DNA from: Ceratotherium simum simum
Taxonomy: Eukaryota; Chordata; Mammalia; Perissodactyla; Rhinocerotidae
DNA length: 64,000 nucleotides
Reading direction: 5' to 3'
Assembly (NCBI RefSeq): GCF_000283155.1
Contig: NW_004454171.1
Span: forward strand, 11,883,391-11,947,390
Part shown: in pieces, positions 56,775-64,000 of the stretch
Layout of the letters: each line of letters opens with the position of its first letter
How positions within the stretch are numbered: position 1 is the stretch's first letter
Made by a program: the position numbers and the translations under genes
The notes under the pieces: generated by a model
Databases searched by the model: none
What the model saw: the letters and a program-made list of their open reading frames with translations, nothing else
What the model was told of the DNA's origin: nothing

Positions 56775-57856
56775 CACTAAAAATATGGGAAAACCCAATA
56801 TTATAAAGACGAAATTTCTTCAAAAATTAACCTACAATTTCAATGAAGTTCAAATCAAAATTTAAACAATACTTTGATGAAACTCAACAAGCTGATTCTA
56901 AAATTCAAAAGGAAGGGAAAATGTAGAAGAATAACCAAGAAAATGTTAGGAAAAGGAAAATGAGGGAAGACTTGCCCTACTAGATAGCAAAACTATACTA
57001 TAAAGCTAGAGTCAGCGCTGTGTGATAGAGGCACAAGGACAAACAGAGTCCAGAAACAGGCGCATATGTATGGATGAAGGAGTCATTTGAGGTTAGTGGG
57101 AAAGGGATGGACTTAATCTTAAGTAAATAGTATTGGTATAACTGGCTACGCTTTTTAAAACGATCAATAATTTATATATGATTATTTACCCAATTTATAC
57201 AAATCTATAAATTCCAGACGGATTAAAGACCTAATTTTAAAAACATAAATTTACAACATAGACGAAACTTGAAAACATTATGCAAGGTGAAAAAACTAAT
57301 CACAAAAGATCACACATAACTCTATTTATATATGTCCAGCATAGACAAAACCATGGAAACAAAAAGTAAATGAGTGGTCGCCTAGGGTGAAGGGGGTAGG
57401 GGGTGTTGAGGAGAAATGGAGAGTGACTGCAAATGGGTTTGGGGTTTCTTTTGCGGCTGATGAAAATGTTCTAAAATTGATTGTGGGGGCTGGCCCTGTG
57501 GCGTAGCAGTTAAATGCACACGCTCAGCTGCTGGCGGCCCGGGTTTGGATCCCGGGCGCGCACCAACGCACTGCTTGTCAGGCTATGCTGTGGTGGCATC
57601 CCATATAAAGTAGAGGAAGATGGGCACAGATGTTAGTCCAGGGCCAATCTTCCTCGGCAAAAAGAGGAGGATTGGCAGGGATGTTAGCACAGGGCTGAGC
57701 TTCCTCACAAAAATAAATAAATAAATAAAATAAAATAAAATTTATTGTGGTGATGGTTGCACAGTTCTGTGAATATACTAATAACTATTGAGTGGTATAC
57801 TTTAAATAGGAGAATTGTATGATATGTGATTTATATCTCAATAAAGCTATTTTAAA
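56775..57856 (+). mobile_element. Old L1 3' end, split by an ERE
   Basis: Sense L1: AGGGAAGACTTGCCCTACTA, TAAAGCTAGAGTCAGCGCTG (ORF2 C-terminal part), then an internal deletion near 57270-57300 that joins directly to the 3'UTR (GAGTGGTCGCCTAGGGTGAA). After the ERE, GTTGCACAGTTCTGTGAATA and ATATCTCAATAAAGCTATTT form the 3' end. Confidence 0.8.
57487..57736 (+). repeat. ERE SINE with target duplication
   Basis: Sense ERE: GGGCTGGCCCTGTGGCGTAG, the B-box region GGTTTGGATCCCGGGCGCGC, CATCCCATATAAAGTAGAGG, two CAGATGTTAG-type repeats, and a tail of AAATAAATAAATAAA. The duplication is AAAATTGATTGTGG (57473-57486) / AAAATTTATTGTGG (57737-57750). Confidence 0.95.
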
Positions 57857-58726
57857 AATATATAAAGCCAGAAAAATTCAAGGAAAATATGTTTATTTCC
57901 TTGTATTAGGAAGCACTTTCACACATGAACACACAAAAATTTTTAAATAAATTGTACTATATGAAACTTTGGAAACTACACAAGAAAAGACCTTATAAAC
58001 AAAGTTAAAAATCAAACAATAAACTAGAAAATATATTTGCAACATATATAAAAGAAAAAGAATTGCTATACGGACACACTCGCCTTCACAAGCATACAAA
58101 TCATATGAAATAAACTATAATCAATAAGGAAAAGACAACCTAATAGAAAATTAGTAACAACTATTAATGGGACATTAAAGTTTGAAAATCATTCAATTTC
58201 ATTGTTAATTTAAAATACAATTTAAAACAATATTTTTTTACCCATCAAATTGGCAATCATTATTTTAGACTGATACTATCCTATTGGCAAGCGTGTGGGA
58301 CAGTGAGTATTTTCTTATATTGTTGTAGGAGCAAGAATTTGTAAAACTTGTTGGAGAGTAATGTGCAGTCTCTGATAAAGCTTTGTTTGTGCATATCATT
58401 TGGCTGAGCAACTCCACCTTAGTTATCTGTTCTAGAGACATATTCATACATGTATGTAACGAGCATGTATAAGGATTTTATCTGTAGTATCACCCGCAAA
58501 ACTGAAAATTTGGAAACATCTTAAATACCATAATTTGGAACCTAGTTAAATCACGATATATACAATGTCTATATACAACGGCTTCAAAGGATGGAGTAGA
58601 ATTACATTTCCTGATTTAGAAACTAATAGCAGTGGTTGGTTAGTTGTTTTTGAGGAGATTAGTGTTGATATGTTGCTATATCTGTGTAGATTTTTTACCA
58701 AAAAATTACGTATAACTTATATAATT
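57857..58726 (+). mobile_element. Degenerate L1 ORF2 C-terminal region
   Basis: Sense L1 remnant: TTTTTTTACCCATCAAATTG, TTGGAGAGTAATGTGCAGTC, GAGCAACTCCACCTTAGTTA and TTCATACATGTATGTAACGA follow the ORF2 3' order. It is heavily diverged, with no surviving frame. Confidence 0.6.
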
Positions 58727-58744
58727 AAAAATAAACGAAAACAA

Positions 58745-58997
58745 GGGCTACTCTGGTGGCATAGTGGTTAAGTGCACGTGCTCCACTTTGGCAGCCCGGC
58801 GTTCACAGGTTTGAATCCCAGGCATGGACCTATGCACTGCTCATCAAGCCATGCTGTGCCGGCATCCCGCATACAAAATGGAGGATGATGAGCATAGATG
58901 TTAGCTCAGGATTAATCTTCCTCAGCAAAAAGAGGAAGACTGGCAACAGATGTTAGCTCAGGGCCAATTTTCCTCACCAAAAAATAAGTAAGTAAAT
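58745..58997 (+). repeat. ERE SINE with target duplication
   Basis: Sense ERE: GGGCTACTCTGGTGGCATAG, CAGGTTTGAATCCCAGGCAT, AGATGTTAGCTCAGGATTAA, CTCAGCAAAAAGAGGAAGAC. An 18-bp duplication flanks it, AAAAATAAACGAAAACAA (58727-58744) / AAAAATAAATGAAAACAA (58998-59015). The single mismatch is a C/T at a CpG. Confidence 0.95.
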
Positions 58998-59015
58998 AAA
59001 AAATAAATGAAAACA

Positions 59016-59575
59016 ATAATGCATGATATATTAGCGAAGAACATTTTGAGAAAAATATCAAAACCACACTTTGCATTGGTCTCAAGCAGAGATGACCAAC
59101 TATTTTTTATAGTGGACCAATTTAGTTAAAATAAGAGTGTTTAAGGATCCTGTGATCCCATTTGAAATCTACTTTAAGGAGAAAATTGCACATGTACCAG
59201 AAAAAAAAAGTACCCATAAGGATATGCATTCCAGAAATTTTTCGTTAAAAAAAATGGATACAAATTAAAGGTCCACATATGAGGGGATGGTTATATAAAT
59301 TATGATAGACACATTAAATAAAATTCACTATAGCCATTTAAAATGATGATATAGATTTTAATTTTTGACTTAGAAAATGTTTTACAACATATAGTTAAGT
59401 GAATAAACCAGATAATAGAATAGAATGTATAGTTTGACCCCATTTATGTAAAAAATAGTTTACATATCTTGGTGAATTTATAAACATAGTATCTCAAGGG
59501 ATAATATAATAAAATGTTGATATGGTAATTAAAATTATAAAAATCATTTATTTAAATTTTTATTAAAAACTTAAT
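59016..59575 (+). mobile_element. Probable L1 3' tail, degenerate
   Basis: AT-rich sequence with AGTTAAGTGAATAAACCAGA, ATGTATAGTTTGACCCCATT and TATGTAAAAAATAGTTTACA, as in old L1 3'-most ORF2/3'UTR parts. It probably continues the L1 at 57857-58726. Confidence 0.45.
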
Positions 59576-59579
59576 ATGT

Positions 59580-60045
59580 ATTGAGACTATGTTAAGCAAC
59601 ATATAATCATTATTCCATTTTATCTTTATTATCCTGTAAATCAAAGACTATTATTATCTCCATTTTTTTTTTTTTTTTTGGTAAGGAAGATCAGCCCTGA
59701 GCTAACATCTGTTGCCAATCCTCCTCTTTTTCCTGAGGAGGATTGGCCGAGGGCTAACATCCGTGCCCATCGTCCTCTACTTTATATGTGGGACGCCAAC
59801 ACAGCATGGCTTGATGAGCGGTGAATAGGTCCGCACACAGGATCCAAACCTGTGAACCCCAGGCTGCCAAAGTGGAGCACACGAACTTAACCACTACGTC
59901 ACTGGGCCAGCCCCTAGCTCCATTTTTTTAGGTTAGAAATTGAGGATAAAAAGAATTATACAAGACCCCACAGCTAGTTAGTGATGGGGTTAAAATCCAT
60001 CTTTCTAACTTCAAAACTTGTGCTTTTAACCACCAGCTACTCCAC
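59580..60045 (-). repeat. MIR SINE, antisense, split by an ERE
   Basis: Antisense MIR: left part ATTGAGACTATGTTAAGCAA to ATTATTATCTCCATTTTT; right part AAGACCCCACAGCTAGTTAG, TGATGGGGTTAAAATCCATC and TGCTTTTAACCACCAGCTAC. An ERE sits between them. Confidence 0.75.
59670..59917 (-). repeat. ERE SINE, antisense, inside MIR
   Basis: Antisense ERE: it begins with its T-run, then GGTAAGGAAGATCAGCCCTG, and ends ACGTCACTGGGCCAGCCCC near 59914. The 12-bp duplication CTCCATTTTTTT flanks it (59658-59669 and 59918-59929). The copy at the left merges with the element's own T-run, so that boundary is uncertain by several bases. Confidence 0.92.
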
Positions 60046-61320
60046 GTCTATACTCCACACATTTTTTATAGGTATTTAATAAGTACTTTATGGATTGATG
60101 GTTACTGTGTTGTTTCTAAGCCTAACAGTTGCCAATATGGGGGAGTTCCTGAGAACTGTACACAGGGTTAGTCATGAAGACCTTCATCTTCCTAAAGTAC
60201 AAGGCCTCTTTAAAGAGGAGCCGACTGAAGATGGCGCACTTGTCCTGCCCTGGCTCCTGGCAAACCCTACTCCTGCCAAGGCCTGGGGACATTCTGACAC
60301 TCTGCTTGGAAATGCAGCCCATGTGAGCTGCACACACAACGCACAAACACACACACAGTGGCAATTTTTATGGCCTTTTCGTGACCTCCCTCTTTCTACC
60401 CTTTAAGAATCCATGAACTTCTTTAAGAAAAAAGCTAGACTAGATACTGTCTTTCTCAAATACCCTATGATTGTTATAAAAAAAAAAAAAAAGTGTGGCA
60501 GAGGTCTTTAGCAGACACTAAGAAGAATGTATTTGGGGGTCTACCTAAAAATTTGAGTTGCAATGTAACATAATCCTAATAAATATATTGCCCATCCCCT
60601 CTGGTATTGTTGGACAAGTGCATGGCAAGTCGGCTGGAGTTTCTGTGACTAGGATGGATCCTACGGATGCACTATATCTGGGTTTTAATAAAACATCTCA
60701 TTTAAAAGATCAAATAATTAGACATTCAATACAAATGTTTCTCACAAGTTCAAAACTAACTGAAATTCTTTCCTCCACCCTCCCCCAAAAAAGAATGTTG
60801 AGAAGTTAGGAAGAAATGCATGGAAACATAGAATAATATAAAATACAAATACATAGAGAGATGGAATAATAAAAGGAATTATGTTCATTTTGACTAAAGC
60901 ACTAAGTACACAAATATTATCTAGGAAAGAGAACTAATTCGTAACTAATACAGTAGGGTATTTTTTTCATTTCATCCCAGGGCAGGATGCCCTGTTGCTA
61001 TAGTGGTAATTTTGGGGGTCATGGAGAAACGGCAACAGCAGACAAGGAAAGAGAGCCCAGGGCTGTCTGTCCCCACACGGTGCTCACCTCACCGTCAGTA
61101 AGCAACCATTCGGACTTACAGTGGTGGTTACTCCATGGAAGCCTGTCCCTGGCACACTGCTTGAAAGATTAACTCAGGCCAAGGTCTGAAAAGCCCACAA
61201 GGAAACATAGACTATTATCAAAAACAATAAATTGATATTATTTTATAATAAATACACATGTCAATATATTTTAAAATAAATATAATAAGACAAAAAATTG
61301 TTTTATAACAGAAGAAAGGA
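60046..61320. other. Unique sequence, no gene seen
   Basis: About 1.27 kb. It includes a GC-richer patch at 60180-60340 within a 103-codon plus-strand ORF (60095-60406) of no recognised family, a short CA-rich stretch near 60333-60358, and an A-run at 60480-60492. Confidence 0.4.
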
Positions 61321-61324
61321 AAAG

Positions 61325-61555
61325 GGAACTAATATTTATCGAGCACCAACTATTTACCAAGTACTTTATGACCACAATTTCATTGAATATTCACATCAAC
61401 ACTGCAAAGCGTCATCTACCCCATCTTGCAGACAAGGAAATTGCAGTCCAGATAAGTGACTCACACAAGGTCAAAAAGGCAGGGGACAGAGATAGAACTC
61501 CAACCCACACCAATCTGGCTCTAGAACCCACGGTCTTTTCATGCCATGGCATCAT
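61325..61555 (-). repeat. MIR SINE, antisense
   Basis: TAATATTTATCGAGCACCAA, CATCTTGCAGACAAGGAAAT, GTGACTCACACAAGGTCAAA and CTGGCTCTAGAACCCACGGT follow the inverted MIR. Confidence 0.8.
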
Positions 61556-61974
61556 CTCCCCAGATTGGACCTGATTTTCCCACCGAATAGACGTGCTTAG
61601 TGTGTATCAGTGCACTCGTAGTACATACTACTGGAAAATCATTCATTGGAGTCCATCGGACAGAATCCTTGGTTGAAAAGAGGGAAGAGAACGAACATGT
61701 CAGTTTGTTCCCATTTTTCCCTTACAGCAATACTAGTAATCAAATGCAATTATTTCTCATTACCTGGCTTCCTTTTCTACATTAAAATTTTTATGAGTAA
61801 CAAAAACAACCTCATAAGGAAATACTTTGAAGTGAGTAATTACTGAAATAACATATGCCCTAGAGTCCATATCTTAGGGCACTGGGCGGCACCTGCAGCC
61901 TCCTGCAGAGCAAGCATGCTTCAGGACCCTCAGAAACCTCCTTGAAAAGTCACTTGCTCCAAAGCAGTGACGAG
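61556..61974. other. Unique sequence, no gene seen
   Basis: About 420 bp. Overlapping ORFs of 61 and 66 codons at 61600-61846 have no motif. Confidence 0.4.
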
Positions 61975-62098
61975 AAATCTCCAGCCTAGTAATTTGTTTT
62001 AACGTTCAGGACCACCCTGCAAATTAATGTTATTATCCCCCTCTCAGAGATGAAGAAAGGGAGGCTCGGGGAGGCAGGGCAGCCCAAAGTCTAATATC
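61975..62098 (-). repeat. MIR fragment, antisense
   Basis: AATTAATGTTATTATCCCCC, CTCAGAGATGAAGAAAGGGA and GGCTCGGGGAGGCAGGGCAG resemble the MIR core, inverted. It ends at an ERE insertion. Confidence 0.55.
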
Positions 62099-62107
62099 AG
62101 AAATCCT

Positions 62108-62367
62108 TGGGCCAGCCTGGTGGCGTAGCAGTTGAGTGCACGCGCTCTGCTTCGGCGGGGGCCCCGGGGTTCACAGGTTTGGATCCCGGGCATGCGCGGA
62201 TGCACCACTTGTCAAGCCATGCTGTGGCGGTGTCCATATAAAGTGGAGGAAGATGGGCACAGATGTTAGCCCAGGGCCAGTCTTCCTCAGCAAAAAGAGG
62301 AGGATTGGCAATGGATGTTAGCTCAGGGCTGATCTTCCTCACAAAAGAATAAAAAAAGAAGAAAAGA
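62108..62367 (+). repeat. ERE SINE with target duplication
   Basis: Sense ERE: GGGCCAGCCTGGTGGCGTAG, GGTTTGGATCCCGGGCATGC, CATATAAAGTGGAGGAAGAT and CAGCAAAAAGAGGAGGATTG, with an A/G-rich tail. The duplication is AGAAATCCT (62099-62107 and 62368-62376). Confidence 0.95.
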
Positions 62368-62376
62368 AGAAATCCT

Positions 62377-62929
62377 CTTACTCAACAGCTAGGGAGACAA
62401 GGCACCTGTCTTAGCTTGGCTACATCTGTGACATCTGCAACACATGTGCCAATGGATGTGCCACTAGTAGGGTCTAACAGTGGGAAGAGAATCATTATTG
62501 GATTTGCCTTGCAGGTAGAGATATGTGTCTGTTGGCTTGGAGATGGTGGGCAGATGGTCGAGAGAATGGATGATGATGGTGTGAGTAGAGTCTATCATTT
62601 TCCAAATGGTTGCTGCCAAGAAGAGAAAAGCAACTGATGAAAATCATGTGTTTCAAAGTAAGGAGACTGGAAAAGACTTCTTTTGTTTTAAAGACATCAT
62701 TGTTTGTCTTATTTGCAATGGAAAAATCTCTTTTTCAGAAAGACTATAATACCAAGAGGCAGCATGTAATAAGCCACATTTTATAGTTAAGTAGCTTACA
62801 AGGTCAATGAAAGTCAAAAGAAACAAGATTCACAAATGTCTTACTCAACAACCAAAGTTATTCCAAGGTACAGCATTATAATAAGATACTGCAATGCATG
62901 CTACCATGTAGATCTTGAAATTTTAGCAA
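62377..62929. other. Unique sequence, no gene seen
   Basis: About 550 bp with a 73-codon ORF at 62416-62637 and no recognised motif. Confidence 0.4.
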
Positions 62930-64000
62930 AAAAAAATTAAGACTAGCAAAACAGTAAGAGAGAAAAAGAGAAAGATTTCAAAATATTAACACTGAGAGCT
63001 CCCCTACAAATGACTTAAGTGAAGATCACCCCACAGTGAAGCTCTAAGTTGACAAATCAAAACCACATTTGCAGAGATTTAATCTTGATGGTGAGCAGAC
63101 AAACAACGGCCGCCAGACATATGAGAAAACCCTCTAACGTGGAAGATAAAAATCAGAGCAAACAGAAAAAAGCAACTTGGAGGAAATTGAAACAATGCAA
63201 GGAGAGGAGTGCTTTGAAAACAAAACTGTAACTAATATCCTCAGAGGCACGAGAAAAAATACTGCATTCCTGAAGCAAGAACAGAATCCTCCAAAAAGGA
63301 GCGTTCAGAGAACAAAAAGTGTTCTTGAAAATTAAAAACATGGTAACAGAAATGAAAAATTTAATGGGTTGGAAAACCTAGAAAACAGGGGAAAAGATAA
63401 ACGGAAGGACAACTAGGAAAATAAGAAAATTGGAAAACAATTCCAGGAAGTCTGACATCAGAATTATCAGATTATCAGAAAGAACACAGAAAATAGAGAA
63501 GAGGAAATCATAAACAAAATGTCCTAGAACTAAAAGACATCAGTTTCCAGATTGAAAGGCCCACCAAGTACCCAGCACAGTGGAAGAAAGAGATTCACCC
63601 TGAGGCACATCAGCACATTATACTGTGGACCAAGAAAAGCTCCTGCAAGGTAGAGAGAGAGGAGAAAATGGCCACATGCAAAGCATTAGGATTCAGAATG
63701 GCTTTATACTTCCCAACACCAGCATTGGAATCTAGAAGGCAATGAAGCACCTTCAAAATTCTGAAGGAAAATTACATCCAATTTAGAATCCAATACTCAG
63801 CCATAAATTGTAGATGAGGTCAAATTAAAACACTTTTAGAAATGTAAGTTCTCAAAAAATGTGCTTTTCATGCACACTTTCTCAGAAGGCTGTTGAGGTC
63901 ACTCTCGCCAGGGTGAAGGAGTAAGCGGAGAAGGAATATGTAGGATAGAGGAAAGAGATGATTCTAAATAAGAAAGAGAAAAAGAAGAATTTTCAAGATG
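62930..64000 (+). mobile_element. HAL1/old L1 ORF1-like element, sense, runs off window
   Basis: A-rich, lysine/glutamate-coding sequence with an ORF1-like order. It has a coiled-coil-like part (63050-63500), then AAAAGACATCAGTTTCCAGA, TACCCAGCACAGTGGAAGAA, CATCAGCACATTATACTGTG, GGAAAATTACATCCAATTTA and GGTGAAGGAGTAAGCGGAGA. These phrases resemble the ORF1-only HAL1 elements. Multiple stops are present. It continues beyond 64000. The left boundary is approximate. Confidence 0.6.

Noticed and set aside
60095..60406. 103-codon plus-strand ORF with a hydrophobic start
   Set aside because: No recognised family. It ends across a CA-rich stretch, and length and composition are compatible with chance.
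57487..62367. tRNA-gene-like A and B boxes
   Set aside because: They belong to tRNA-derived ERE SINE heads; the following sequence does not fold as a tRNA and is SINE body.
1..64000. CRISPR arrays, operons, prophage or bacterial insertion sequences
   Set aside because: No regularly spaced direct repeats, no dense coding, and mammalian SINE/LINE/LTR content throughout show that this is vertebrate nuclear DNA.

Overview
This is a window of eukaryotic (mammalian) nuclear DNA with no confirmed protein-coding gene. The lineage call rests on the SINEs. Eight copies of equine repetitive element (ERE) type SINEs are present: six short copies whose body carries phrases such as CAGATGTTAGCTCAGGGCC and CTTCCTCAGCAAAAAGAGG, and two longer copies ending in GACGGCACTAACAACAA. 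These families are typical of horses and other Perissodactyla, so the source is most likely a horse, ass, zebra, rhinoceros or tapir. MIR, L2, MER5-like, pogo/Tigger-like, MaLR and ERVL repeats are the usual older placental background.

Layout. 1-2.8 kb: a fairly young L1 in antisense (5'UTR plus ORF1, broken), then older L1 pieces. 3.5-4.3 kb: an ERVL-type LTR with a perfect 5-bp target duplication and a MER5-like hAT element. 5.6-16.2 kb: scattered MIR and L2, a long ERE inside an L2, and about 1.8 kb of antisense L1. 16.6-17.2 kb: an LTR-like segment with a TATA box, then a TATC microsatellite. 17.2-25.3 kb: mostly unique sequence with a strong G-quadruplex motif near 18.58 kb. 25.3-28.0 kb: an L1 3' end, a MaLR solo LTR, a TA-flanked DNA transposon split by an ERV1-like solo LTR, and a second TA-flanked DNA transposon. 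28.0-32.2 kb: unique sequence containing a candidate decayed exon on the minus strand (29.3-29.6 kb). 32.2-34.7 kb: two LTR blocks, a microsatellite and two EREs. 34.7-45.4 kb: unique sequence with an L2, a MaLR LTR, an L1 split by a MIR, and a possible decayed coding stretch on the minus strand (36.5-36.8 kb). 45.5-52.65 kb: one nearly complete old L1 carrying three later insertions. 52.7-56.7 kb: unique sequence ending in a candidate first exon (ATG plus GTAAG donor) 36 bp downstream of an RFX X-box. 56.8-64 kb: old L1 pieces, four EREs, two MIRs and a HAL1/L1 ORF1-like segment running off the end.

Nothing here works as an operon or pathway. The window reads as intergenic or intronic DNA built by layered retrotransposition. 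Target-site duplications let most insertions be ordered in time. The items most worth checking are the X-box/first-exon candidate at 56.2 kb, the 97-codon exon-like block at 29.3-29.6 kb, and the minus-strand coding-like stretch at 36.5-36.8 kb. I could not run any database search, so repeat subfamily names are from memory of consensus sequences and boundaries without target duplications are approximate.
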